From the NCBI GenBank assembly GCA_902766365.1, contig CACXDC010000127.1, forward strand, positions 1-41,791: a DNA stretch of 41,791 nucleotides, read 5' to 3'. Position numbers and translations under genes: made by a program. This document shows positions 8,848 to 16,591 of the stretch, in pieces (the first letter of the stretch is position 1; each line of letters opens with the position of its first letter). The stretch comes from an uncultured Lachnospiraceae bacterium. Its GTDB lineage: Bacteria > Bacillota > Clostridia > Lachnospirales > Lachnospiraceae. Under the pieces are notes generated by a model. The model made no database searches. It had not been told where the DNA came from and saw only the letters and a program-made list of their open reading frames with translations.

Positions 8848-10035
8848 ATGCCGGATTTACAGGGAAATACCATCATTGTGATCGATCCGGGGCATGGCGG
8901 AGAAAATCTGGGTGCCCAGGTAGATGGATATACAGAAAAAGAAATGACTCTGATTGTTGCCAAAGCAATGAAAGAAGAACTGGAAACCTATGACAATGTG
9001 GTTGTCTATCTGACAAGGGAGTCAGATCAGGAACTGTCATTAGAAGAACGTGCGCAGTTTGCCAAAGACAGAAATGCCGATTTTTTGTTCTGCCTTCACT
9101 TTAACAGTTCTGTTAATCATAATTTATATGGTTCTGAAGTCTGGGTATCTGCTTTTGGGGAATATTACAGCAAGGGACGCAGCTTTGCTGAGATCAGTAT
9201 GAGAAGGTTCGAAGATATGGGCCTGTTTTCCAGAGGGATCAAGACCAGACTGAATTCCCGTGGAGATAATTATTACGGGATTTTACGAGCAAGTACAGAC
9301 CTGGAGGTTCCTGCTGCACTGATCGAACACTGTCATCTGGATCAGCCACGTGACAAGGTTTTTTATCAGCAGAGTGAAGAACAGCTTGTAACGTTCGGAC
9401 GGGAGGATGGCAAAGCTGCTGCAGAATATTTTGGGCTGAAGTCTTCCAAAACAGGAGAGGATTTCAGTGGTCATGTAAACCAGACTTTTCCCATAAAGGA
9501 AATCAACAGGCCTGACCAGACAGAAGCGGAAATCTGTCAGATCGAGCTTTTATCTGTTGATCCTTATGGCCGGGAAGCAGATGTGAAAATAAAAGCATCT
9601 GATTCTGATGGCTATATCCAGTATTACTGTTATCGTTTTGATGAAGGAGAATACAGTGAATTATATCCATGGCCAAGAGAAAACTGGGACAGTTCCCTGC
9701 CAGAGCATGAATTTACCGTTGCGCTCCCGGAGGAAGAAACGGCAGATCTGCAGGTATGCGTTTACAATGGCTATGACCTGAAAACGGAAAGCAATACAAT
9801 TACCGTTTCTGTTCCATTGCAGGAAGAGGAAACGGAAGAAATCACCGGTGAAACGGAAACACTTTCCAGAATCCCACTGGATCTTTCCATGTCAGCTTCG
9901 GAAATCCAGGCTGAAAAAGGTTCCCTGATCCTTCTGATCCTCTGTGTCAGTCTGATCCTGACTGGAATCCTTTATTTTGTCATCAGGCTGTTACAGAAAA
10001 GAAAACGACGTAATAAAGGGCACAAAGACCGGTAA
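8848..10035 (+). CDS. N-acetylmuramoyl-L-alanine amidase with C-terminal membrane anchor
   Basis: A 395-residue Amidase_3-type zinc amidase expected to cut the MurNAc-L-Ala bond of peptidoglycan. Ligand candidates are the His of IDPGHGG, the Glu of TEKEMT and the His of LHFN, with the catalytic Glu in AALIEHCHLD. Residues ~215-350 form a separate beta-rich, acidic region. A hydrophobic segment (about 357-380, LILLILCVSLILTGILYF) is followed by a strongly basic tail (QKRKRRNKGHKDR). There is no N-terminal signal peptide: the protein starts only 8 residues before the first catalytic strand. The start is fixed by AAAGGAGA and by the terminator immediately upstream. The positive-inside rule would place the catalytic domain outside, an unusual N-out topology. 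Confidence 0.9.
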   Translation: MPDLQGNTIIVIDPGHGGENLGAQVDGYTEKEMTLIVAKAMKEELETYDNVVVYLTRESDQELSLEERAQFAKDRNADFLFCLHFNSSVNHNLYGSEVWVSAFGEYYSKGRSFAEISMRRFEDMGLFSRGIKTRLNSRGDNYYGILRASTDLEVPAALIEHCHLDQPRDKVFYQQSEEQLVTFGREDGKAAAEYFGLKSSKTGEDFSGHVNQTFPIKEINRPDQTEAEICQIELLSVDPYGREADVKIKASDSDGYIQYYCYRFDEGEYSELYPWPRENWDSSLPEHEFTVALPEEETADLQVCVYNGYDLKTESNTITVSVPLQEEETEEITGETETLSRIPLDLSMSASEIQAEKGSLILLILCVSLILTGILYFVIRLLQKRKRRNKGHKDR

Positions 10036-10918
10036 GGCAGAGCCGGTTCTTAAAATAACGGATAAGAGAAAACGGACTTCCTGCAAGGACGCTCCCTGTC
10101 TGGGCAAGGCAGCAGAGACCGCAGAATACAAGCAGGATCAGGGAGATACAGGGAGAGGAAGCCTGGAGCAGTGACAGACCTCCTGATATTTCCAGAAGTC
10201 CCTGTGCAATCCCTGGATACCATCCCTGCTTAAGAAGCAGGGACGGATATACATTCAGGATCTGGAACAGGATCATATAACCGCCAAGCTTTGTGATGCT
10301 GTGCAGGGAGGCTGTCACAGATTCATCCAGTGCAGCCAGAAACGACGTTTCTTTTTCATAAGAAGCCTGACAGAGGACTGTCGTCTTTCTCATGGAAGCA
10401 GATAGCAGGCAACGGTATCTTGTATGGCGGAGAACTATCCCATAAAGCAGAGGGATGCCATACATGCCAAAAAGGCATGGAAGGAGAGGCGGATTTCCCA
10501 TGACGGGAAGAGCGAAGCTGATAAAATAAACAGGTCCGATATTATTACAGAAGGAAAGCAGAAATTCGCCCTCTGCAGCAGAAAGCCGTCCCTTTTTATA
10601 AAGATCCGTAACTGCCACAGCACCCATGGGAAAGCCACACAGAAACCCTATGATGATCACATAAAGGCAGTCAGCGCTTACCCTGAATACCGGGGTGAGC
10701 AGGGGGCGGAGCAGTGAAACAAACCGGTCTGTCAGATCCATGCGGATCAATATGCCGGACAGTACCATAAAGGGAAATAAGGAAGGGATCATTTTCTGGA
10801 ACCAGAGGTTTAAGCCTGTGAGTGCCAAGGACAGACATTGTCCCGGGAACAGCAGAAGCGTTCCCATAAGCAGAGAAAGACATAGTAACGTTACCGGAAA
10901 GGAATTCTTTTTTAACAA
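9983..10918 (-). CDS. ylbJ: YlbJ-like nucleoside-recognition (Gate) membrane protein
   Basis: A 311-residue polytopic membrane protein. In Bacillus, YlbJ is needed for proper spore cortex and coat formation; its transport substrate is not established. Visible family signatures are FPFMVLSGIL, FLCGFPMGAVAV and FCNNIGPVYFIS, typical of Gate-domain proteins with about eight hydrophobic segments. The start is a TTG (10918-10916), giving a basic MLKKNS before the first membrane helix; the first ATG (residue 18) would delete it. The 3' end overlaps the 3' end of the amidase gene by 53 bp. The pseudouridine synthase gene starts divergently only 41 bp away, so the two promoters must overlap. Confidence 0.82.
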   Translation of the reverse strand: MLKKNSFPVTLLCLSLLMGTLLLFPGQCLSLALTGLNLWFQKMIPSLFPFMVLSGILIRMDLTDRFVSLLRPLLTPVFRVSADCLYVIIIGFLCGFPMGAVAVTDLYKKGRLSAAEGEFLLSFCNNIGPVYFISFALPVMGNPPLLPCLFGMYGIPLLYGIVLRHTRYRCLLSASMRKTTVLCQASYEKETSFLAALDESVTASLHSITKLGGYMILFQILNVYPSLLLKQGWYPGIAQGLLEISGGLSLLQASSPCISLILLVFCGLCCLAQTGSVLAGSPFSLIRYFKNRLCLTGLCALYYVVFFSVTA

Positions 10919-10946
10919 AATGAGTGGTTCTTTTCCCTGTTTGTGT

Positions 10947-10952
10947 TATTAT
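10947..10952 (+). promoter_or_regulatory. -10 element abutting the rsuA start (possible leaderless mRNA)
   Basis: TATTAT at 10947-10952 has only a weak -35 candidate (TGGTTC, 10925-10930, 16-nt spacer). Transcription would start near 10959-10960, at the ATG of the downstream gene, and no Shine-Dalgarno sequence is visible. This is inference from position only. Confidence 0.4.
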
Positions 10953-10959
10953 TATAGCT

Positions 10960-11688
10960 ATGAGAATTGACAGATTTTTATGCGAACTGAATATAGGTTC
11001 CAGAAAAGAAGTGAAGGAGCTCCTGAAAAAGGGAGAGATCCTCATCAATGGAAAGAAAGGGCTTAAGCCGGATGACAAAGTGGATGAGCTGACAGCAGTT
11101 GTCAGCTACAGAGGAAAGCAATTCCGGTATCAGCCGTATGTTTATTATATGATGAATAAACCGGCGGGAATTGTCAGTGCAACAGAGGATAACCGGGATA
11201 AAACCGTACTGGATCTTCTGAAAGAACAGCTTTCCCTGCATGACGATAAAGAACTGTATGGTATTCCTGTTGATGACATCTTTCCGGTTGGGAGACTGGA
11301 CAAGGATACGGTAGGACTTTTGCTTCTGACCAATGACGGTGCACTTTCCCACAGGTTGCTTTCTCCGGCAAAGCATGTGAAAAAATGCTATTATGTGGAA
11401 ACGGATCTGTCCATTGTTCCGGAAGAGCTGAAAAAGCTTGAAACCGGTGTGGATATCGGAGAAAAGGCACTGACAAAGGAAGCAGAAACAGAACTGCTCT
11501 CTGAAAAGAGCTGCTTTCTGACCATTACAGAAGGAAAGTTCCATCAGGTAAAACGGATGTTCCAGGCCATTGGTCTTACCGTCACGTATCTGAAGCGGGT
11601 TTCCATGGGAAGCCTTGTGCTGGATGAAGATCTGCCCGAAGGATGCATCCGTGAATTAACAGAAGAAGAGGTAAACAGTTTATGCTAG
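10960..11688 (+). CDS. rsuA: RsuA/RluB-family 16S/23S rRNA pseudouridine synthase
   Basis: A 242-residue pseudouridine synthase. An N-terminal S4 RNA-binding domain (about 1-60, MRIDRFLCELNIGSRKEVKE) is followed by the catalytic domain with GRLDKDTVGLLLLTNDG, holding the catalytic Asp, and the C-terminal FHQVKRMFQAIG motif. The ATG at 10960 is chosen. The GTG at 10924 would add 12 mostly hydrophobic residues (VLFPVCVIIIA) before the S4 domain and also lacks a ribosome binding site. The absence of any Shine-Dalgarno sequence before 10960 is odd. It overlaps the HAD gene by 7 bp. RsuA versus RluB cannot be separated by eye. Confidence 0.9.
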   Translation: MRIDRFLCELNIGSRKEVKELLKKGEILINGKKGLKPDDKVDELTAVVSYRGKQFRYQPYVYYMMNKPAGIVSATEDNRDKTVLDLLKEQLSLHDDKELYGIPVDDIFPVGRLDKDTVGLLLLTNDGALSHRLLSPAKHVKKCYYVETDLSIVPEELKKLETGVDIGEKALTKEAETELLSEKSCFLTITEGKFHQVKRMFQAIGLTVTYLKRVSMGSLVLDEDLPEGCIRELTEEEVNSLC

Positions 11689-12329
11689 AACATATAAAGG
11701 CGGTCCTGTTTGATCTGGACGGTACACTGGTAGATTCCATGTGGGTGTGGAATGATATAGATATTGAATATCTGGGACGTTTCGGACTTTCGCTTCCGGA
11801 AACCCTGCAGAAAGAAATTGAAGGAATGAGTTTCACGGAAACGGCTGTTTATATCAAACAGAAATTTTCCATTCCGGATCCCATTGAAAAAATGAAAGAG
11901 GACTGGAATGCCATGGCCTTTGACAAGTATGTGAATGAGGTGCCCCTGAAAAAGGGGGTTCCTGAATTTCTTGCGCTCTGTCAGAAGAAAGGGATCCGTC
12001 TTGGTATCGCTACCAGTAATTCCAGACAGCTTGTGGATGCGATCATTGCTTCACACGGACTTACAGAACACTTTGATGGTATTGTGACAGGATGCGAGGT
12101 AAACCGTGGAAAGCCATGGCCGGATGTGTATCTGGAAACTGCCAGAAGATGTGGTGTTTCACCGGAACACTGTCTGGTCTTCGAAGATATTGTCCCGGGT
12201 ATCCAGGCGGGCAGGAATGCCGGCATGAAAGTATGTGCCGTAGCAGATGCCTATTCGGTTTATCAGGAAAAAGAAAAGCGGGAGCTTGCTGATTATTATA
12301 TTGAAGATTTCACAGAGATCACAGAATAG
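11682..12329 (+). CDS. HAD-superfamily hydrolase (beta-phosphoglucomutase/phosphatase-like)
   Basis: A 215-residue HAD-IA hydrolase. Motif I is VLFDLDGTLVDS with both catalytic aspartates, motif II is the Thr/Ser of GIATSNS, motif III is the Lys of RGKPWPDVY, and motif IV is VFEDIVPGIQAG. A helical cap lies between about 15 and 85. The substrate, a small phosphorylated metabolite, cannot be deduced. The start overlaps the upstream pseudouridine synthase stop; the next gene follows after 12 bp. Confidence 0.92.
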   Translation: MLEHIKAVLFDLDGTLVDSMWVWNDIDIEYLGRFGLSLPETLQKEIEGMSFTETAVYIKQKFSIPDPIEKMKEDWNAMAFDKYVNEVPLKKGVPEFLALCQKKGIRLGIATSNSRQLVDAIIASHGLTEHFDGIVTGCEVNRGKPWPDVYLETARRCGVSPEHCLVFEDIVPGIQAGRNAGMKVCAVADAYSVYQEKEKRELADYYIEDFTEITE

Positions 12330-12341
12330 AGAGGATAGCAG

Positions 12342-12911
12342 ATGAAAAAAGCAGTTAAGGGTACTTATGGTTATATTAAAACAAAGCGGACTTTTGTTCT
12401 GCTGCGTACGATTCTTTATTTTGCTATTTCCCTGGCACTTCTGTTTGCCGGTATTATTTCTACCGGATCACGGAAAAACCTGCTTACGGTCGTAGCAGTG
12501 CTTGGCTGCCTGCCGGCTGCCAAAAGCCTTGTGAATTATATCATGTTCTGCCGGGCAAAAGGCTGCAGCGAAGCAGTAAAGAAACAGGCAGAAGCTGTGA
12601 CCGGTGATCTGGTTGGCATGTTTGACATGTATTTTACTTCCTATAAGAAAAATTTTGCCATCAGTCATATGGTAGTCGACGGCAAAACGATCTGCGGCCT
12701 TACAGAAGATGATAAATGTGATCTGCAGGCCTGTGAAACGCATCTGGCTGATATGTTAAAGCAGGGCGGTTTCAAAGACATGACGATCAAGATCTTCCGT
12801 GATACCGGCAAATACTGTGACAGACTGGTGAGCCTTAACAAATCAGAGCATGGCAAAACACCCGAGCGGGATGATGAGATCCGTGTCATCCTCTATGATA
12901 TTTCCCTGTAA
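12342..12911 (+). CDS. Conserved membrane protein of unknown function
   Basis: A 189-residue protein I cannot assign to a family. The N-terminus is basic (MKKAVKGTYGYIKTKRTF) and is followed by two hydrophobic segments (about 22-42, LLRTILYFAISLALLFAGI, and about 48-68). The rest (about 75-189) looks soluble and mixed alpha/beta, with several cysteines (for example CGLTEDDKCDLQAC). The ribosome binding site is GAGAGGAT. It is sandwiched between the HAD hydrolase and an RluA-type enzyme with 11-12 bp gaps, so it belongs to the same transcription unit. Confidence 0.8.
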   Translation: MKKAVKGTYGYIKTKRTFVLLRTILYFAISLALLFAGIISTGSRKNLLTVVAVLGCLPAAKSLVNYIMFCRAKGCSEAVKKQAEAVTGDLVGMFDMYFTSYKKNFAISHMVVDGKTICGLTEDDKCDLQACETHLADMLKQGGFKDMTIKIFRDTGKYCDRLVSLNKSEHGKTPERDDEIRVILYDISL

Positions 12912-12922
12912 GAGAGGCTGTT

Positions 12923-13990
12923 ATGTACCAGTTTACGATCAAAGAGTCAGAAGCAGGACAGCGTTTTAACAAATACCTTCAGAAGCTTCTTCCTGCAGCG
13001 ACTTCCTCTTTTCTCTATAAGATGCTGCGCAAAAAGAATATTGAGCTAAACGGTAAAAAGGCTGCCGGTAACGAGGTGCTGAAAAGCGGGGATACCGTAA
13101 AGCTTTTCTTTTCAGAAGAGACCTTTCTGAAATTTAAGGCGGCCGGAGAACAGGAAGCCAGAAGCTCTTCCTATGAAAAAGCCTTTCAATCCCTGCAGGG
13201 GATTTCTGTTATTTATGAAAATGAGCATATGCTCCTTCTGAATAAACCGGAAGGTATTCTGACCCAGAAGGCCAGTGATGCCGATCTTTCCCTGAATGAA
13301 TGGATGATCGGCTATCTGCTTCATCAGAAAGCTATTTCAGAACAGTCCCTGCAGACCTTTAAACCTTCTGTCTGCAACCGTCTTGACCGGAATACCAGCG
13401 GTCTTGTGATCTGTGCCAGAACCCTCATGGGAAGCCAGAAGCTGAATGAAATGATAAAAACAAGAGCTGTCCGGAAATATTACCGGCTTTTTGTAAAGGG
13501 ACGGCTGACAGAAGAAGTGTCCTTAAAGGGGTATCTTGTCAAAAATGAAAAAACAAACCGTGTCAGCATTTTTAAAAATCCTGTTGAGAACGGTTCTTAT
13601 ATTGAAACACGTTTTTATCCCCTTCAGATCTTTTCTGATATGACTTATCTGGAGGTGGAGCTGATCACCGGGAAGACCCATCAGATCCGTGCGCATATGG
13701 CTTCCATCGGCCACCCGCTGCTGATGGACTATAAATACGGGGAAGCAGCTTTTAATCACCGCTACGAAAAACTGATCTCCGGAAGGGGACAGCTTCTGCA
13801 TGCTTACCGGCTGGAATTTCCATCCTGCAGTCTTCTGTCTGAAGAAGAGATGCACAGCTTTACGGCACCGGAGCCGGATGCCTTTGTAAAGCTTCTCAGG
13901 CTGAAACGCACAGAAGAAGCTGACGAAAATATTTCTTCCGGAAAGGGATGCCGGAAAGGCAGATATTCCGGCAAGAAAAGGGAACAATAA
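12923..13990 (+). CDS. RluA-family pseudouridine synthase with S4 domain
   Basis: A 355-residue rRNA pseudouridine synthase of the RluC/RluD type. An N-terminal S4 domain spans about 1-70 (the segment KMLRKKNIELNGKKAAGNEV). The catalytic core has LLNKPEGILTQ and the motif NRLDRNTSGLVI, where the second Asp is the nucleophile, and ends with TGKTHQIRAHMASIGHPLLMDYKYG. The last ~25 residues form a basic tail (SSGKGCRKGRYSGKKREQ). A second RluD-type gene is at 36262, so the two are paralogues; target sites are unknown. The gene precedes recU by 11 bp. Confidence 0.92.
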   Translation: MYQFTIKESEAGQRFNKYLQKLLPAATSSFLYKMLRKKNIELNGKKAAGNEVLKSGDTVKLFFSEETFLKFKAAGEQEARSSSYEKAFQSLQGISVIYENEHMLLLNKPEGILTQKASDADLSLNEWMIGYLLHQKAISEQSLQTFKPSVCNRLDRNTSGLVICARTLMGSQKLNEMIKTRAVRKYYRLFVKGRLTEEVSLKGYLVKNEKTNRVSIFKNPVENGSYIETRFYPLQIFSDMTYLEVELITGKTHQIRAHMASIGHPLLMDYKYGEAAFNHRYEKLISGRGQLLHAYRLEFPSCSLLSEEEMHSFTAPEPDAFVKLLRLKRTEEADENISSGKGCRKGRYSGKKREQ

Positions 13991-14001
13991 GGAGAACACA
14001 G

Positions 14002-14541
14002 ATGGCAACCTGGAATTCCAGAGGACTTCGCGGATCCGGCCTTGAGGAACTGATCAACAGAACAAATGAAAAATATCTGGAAAACGGTCTGGCACTGATC
14101 CAGAAGATCCCGACGCCGATCACACCGATCAACATTGACCAGGCAAGCAGACATATCACACTGGCCTATTTCGATAAAAAGAGTACCGTAGACTATATTG
14201 GTGCCGTACAGGGAATCCCGGTCTGCTTTGATGCCAAGGAATGTGCGGTGGATACCTTCAGCCTTCAGAACATCCATGAGCATCAGGTGACCTTTATGGA
14301 AGCCTTCGAAAAGCAGAAGGGAATTGCCTTTTTCCTGATCTATTACACCCATCTGGATCTGTTTTATTATCTGCCCTTTGATATGCTGATGTTTTTCTGG
14401 AACCGCGCAAAAGAGGGTGGACGGAAGAGCTTCCGTAGAGAAGAACTGAATCCGGACTATTATCTGCCAAAGCATAATGGTATCCTTGTCCCTTATCTGG
14501 ATATCCTGCAGAAGGACCTTGAGGACCGGGATTATACATAA
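14002..14541 (+). CDS. recU: Holliday junction resolvase RecU
   Basis: A 179-residue RecU, the Gram-positive resolvase acting in recombination and chromosome segregation. Seen: WNSRGLRGSGLEELINRTNE at the N-terminus, the IPTPI stalk region, and the nuclease residues D64 (VDYIG) and D77-A-K79 (VCFDAKE). The family norm at this last site is EAK, so Asp replaces Glu here, a conservative change. The ATG at 14002 is chosen because AAGGAGA precedes it; a longer frame from 13948 would overlap the upstream gene. It is the last gene of this unit, directly before the hisZ promoter. Confidence 0.95.
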   Translation: MATWNSRGLRGSGLEELINRTNEKYLENGLALIQKIPTPITPINIDQASRHITLAYFDKKSTVDYIGAVQGIPVCFDAKECAVDTFSLQNIHEHQVTFMEAFEKQKGIAFFLIYYTHLDLFYYLPFDMLMFFWNRAKEGGRKSFRREELNPDYYLPKHNGILVPYLDILQKDLEDRDYT

Positions 14542-14546
14542 ACTAT

Positions 14547-14575
14547 TTGACAAGTATTCCTCTTTTCGTTATACT
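14547..14575 (+). promoter_or_regulatory. Sigma-A-type promoter of the his operon
   Basis: A perfect -35 TTGACA (14547-14552), a 17-nt spacer and a -10 TATACT (14570-14575) lie right after the recU stop. Transcription would start near 14582 and give a leader of about 150 nt before hisZ. Confidence 0.9.
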
Positions 14576-14591
14576 GACAATAGTTTTGAAC

Positions 14592-14679
14592 GCTACCATG
14601 GTAGCATATTAGCACTGTGATTTACTAAAGCATTTTACTGAGGCACTTTACTGACATGCTTTACAGAGAGTGCTTTTTT
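14592..14679 (+). promoter_or_regulatory. hisZ leader: palindrome plus terminator-like hairpin (candidate attenuator)
   Basis: The leader holds a perfect 14-nt palindrome GCTACCATGGTAGC (14592-14605). It also holds a hairpin closed by AGCACT (14611-14616) with AGTGCT (14669-14674), inner pairing TAAAGCA (14626-14632) with TGCTTTA (14657-14663), followed by six T. A second GCACT (14643-14647) can compete for the same 3' arm, giving mutually exclusive folds. The stretch between the arms repeats TTTACT at about 13-nt steps. No T-box consensus and no His-rich leader peptide starting with ATG were found. Confidence 0.55.
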
Positions 14680-14730
14680 GAAAATACTTTACATAACAGA
14701 TCATACTGTATCAGAAAGGATTTTATCACC

Positions 14731-15864
14731 ATGAATAAGAAGCCGGTACATACACCTGAAGGAGTCAGGGACATCTACGGAAAAGAATATGCAGTCAAGC
14801 TGGCCATAGAAGAACATATCCATGGACAGTTAAACAGTTACGGCTATGAAGACATCCAGACACCGACTTTTGAGTTTTTTGATGTTTTTTCCAAGGATAT
14901 CGGTACCACACCTTCCAGGGAGCTGTACAAATTTTTTGACAAGGAGGGCAATACCCTTGTCCTCCGCCCGGATTTCACACCATCCATGGCACGCTGCGCT
15001 GCCAAGTACTATATGGATGAAGATGTGCCGATCCGTTTCTGCTATCTTGGAAATACCTTTACGAACACCAGCAATCTGCAGGGGAAGTTAAAGGAAGTCA
15101 CCCAGATGGGTGCAGAGCTGATGGGAGATGGCAGCGTGGAGGCCGACGGAGAGATCATCGCACTTGCCGTTTCTTCCCTGCTTGCGGCAGGCCTGCAGGA
15201 ATTTCAGCTCAGCATCGGTGAGATCGAATACTTTAAGGGGATCTGTGAAGAGGTAGGTCTGGATGAAGTCACAGAGCTTTCCCTGCGGGATTATATTTCC
15301 GGCAAGAACATCTTCGGTGCGGAAGCACTTCTCCTTGAAAAGGGCATTGATGAAAAGCACAGGGAGATGCTCCTGAAAACAACAGATTTCTTTGGCAGTG
15401 CGGAAATGCTGAAGGAAGCAGCTGCGATTGCTGATAATGACAGATCCAAAAATGCCGTGGAAAGGCTTCTTTCCCTGTATCAAGTACTTTGTGAATATGG
15501 TGTGGAGAAATACATCTCCTTTGACCTTGGCATGTTAAGTAAATATAATTATTATACCGGTGTGATCTTTAAAGCCTATGCGTATGGTGTGGGCGATGCG
15601 ATCCTGAAAGGCGGCCGCTATGACAATCTGTTATCCCGCTTTGGCAAGGAAGCACCGGCTGTTGGCTTCATGGTTGTGATCGATGATCTGATGCAGGCTC
15701 TTTTCCATCAGAATACACAGCTTCCCGAAAAGGAAACTGTCAGAACCATTACCTATACGAAGGACAGCTTCCGGGCAGCTCTCGGGGAGGCGAAAAAGCT
15801 TCGCAGTGAAGGCATCCGGGTAGCCCTTGTTCCCGAAAAGAATATGCAGGAAAGAGGAGAATAA
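14731..15864 (+). CDS. hisZ: ATP phosphoribosyltransferase regulatory subunit HisZ
   Basis: A 377-residue HisRS-like protein that lacks tRNA charging and activates the short HisG. Seen: the class II synthetase motifs (TPEGVRDIYG; motif 2 around LRPDFTPSMARCAAKY; FSKDIGTTPSRELYKFFD) and the C-terminal GGRYDNLLSRFGKEAPAVGF motif 3-like stretch. There is no anticodon-binding domain beyond a short tail, as expected for HisZ rather than HisS. The ATG at 14731 has AGAAAGGA upstream; the frame extends to an ATG at 14656, but that would start inside the leader hairpin. First gene of the his operon, 1 bp before hisG. Confidence 0.94.
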   Translation: MNKKPVHTPEGVRDIYGKEYAVKLAIEEHIHGQLNSYGYEDIQTPTFEFFDVFSKDIGTTPSRELYKFFDKEGNTLVLRPDFTPSMARCAAKYYMDEDVPIRFCYLGNTFTNTSNLQGKLKEVTQMGAELMGDGSVEADGEIIALAVSSLLAAGLQEFQLSIGEIEYFKGICEEVGLDEVTELSLRDYISGKNIFGAEALLLEKGIDEKHREMLLKTTDFFGSAEMLKEAAAIADNDRSKNAVERLLSLYQVLCEYGVEKYISFDLGMLSKYNYYTGVIFKAYAYGVGDAILKGGRYDNLLSRFGKEAPAVGFMVVIDDLMQALFHQNTQLPEKETVRTITYTKDSFRAALGEAKKLRSEGIRVALVPEKNMQERGE

Positions 15865-15865
15865 C

Positions 15866-16516
15866 ATGAACAACGACAGATATCTTACCTTTGCCCTCGG
15901 CAAGGGAAGACTTGCAAATAAAACACTGGAGCTTCTTGAAAAAACAGGGATCACCTGTGAAGAAATGAAGGATAAGAATTCCAGAAAGCTGATCTTTGTC
16001 AATGAAGAATTAAAGCTCCGCTTTTTCCTCGCCAAAGGGCCGGATGTGCCGACCTATGTGGAATATGGCGCTGCTGATATCGGTGTGGTCGGAAGCGATA
16101 CCATCGTAGAAGAAAACAGACGGGTCTATGAGGTACTGGATCTTGGATTTGGCAAATGCCGGATGTGTGTCTGCGGGCCTGCACAGGCCAGGGAGCTGTT
16201 AAAGCATCATGAAAGGATCCGTGTAGCCAGCAAATATCCGAATATTGCCAAGGACTATTTCTTTAATAAGAAGCATCAGACAGTAGATATCATCAAGCTG
16301 AACGGTTCTGTAGAGCTTGGACCTATCGTCGGTCTTTCTGATGTGATCGTAGATATCGTGGAAACAGGTTCTACCTTAAGGGAGAATGGACTTGAAGTGC
16401 TGGAAGAGATCTGTCCCCTGTCTGCAAGAATGATCGTCAATCAGGTCAGCATGCAGATGGAAACAGAGCGGATCCGAAGCCTGATCCAGAAGCTGAAGCC
16501 TCTGTGTGAAGCATAA
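15866..16516 (+). CDS. hisG: ATP phosphoribosyltransferase HisG, short form
   Basis: A 216-residue catalytic subunit for the first step of histidine synthesis, PRPP plus ATP to phosphoribosyl-ATP. Seen: LTFALGKGRLANKTLELLE at the N-terminus, EYGAADIGVVGSDTI and the PRPP-binding VDIVETGSTLRENGLEV. It ends without the ~80-residue C-terminal regulatory domain of the long form, consistent with dependence on the adjacent HisZ. The ATG at 15866 follows AGAGGAGA; an earlier frame start at 15827 would overlap hisZ and adds non-family residues. Confidence 0.96.
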   Translation: MNNDRYLTFALGKGRLANKTLELLEKTGITCEEMKDKNSRKLIFVNEELKLRFFLAKGPDVPTYVEYGAADIGVVGSDTIVEENRRVYEVLDLGFGKCRMCVCGPAQARELLKHHERIRVASKYPNIAKDYFFNKKHQTVDIIKLNGSVELGPIVGLSDVIVDIVETGSTLRENGLEVLEEICPLSARMIVNQVSMQMETERIRSLIQKLKPLCEA

Positions 16517-16591
16517 GAATAAGGATGAAATGAGATATTGACTGATAAAATGCAAGAATGTGCAGAAAGCATAATGACAGGAGGAAGCCTC

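Noticed and set aside
14598..14612. His leader peptide in the hisZ leader
   Set aside because: The ATG at 14598 reads only M-V-A-Y before a stop, and a frame with two His codons has no start.
14582..14730. T-box riboswitch before hisZ
   Set aside because: The conserved T-box stretch and a specifier loop could not be found, and the leader is short. Only an attenuator-like hairpin is supported.
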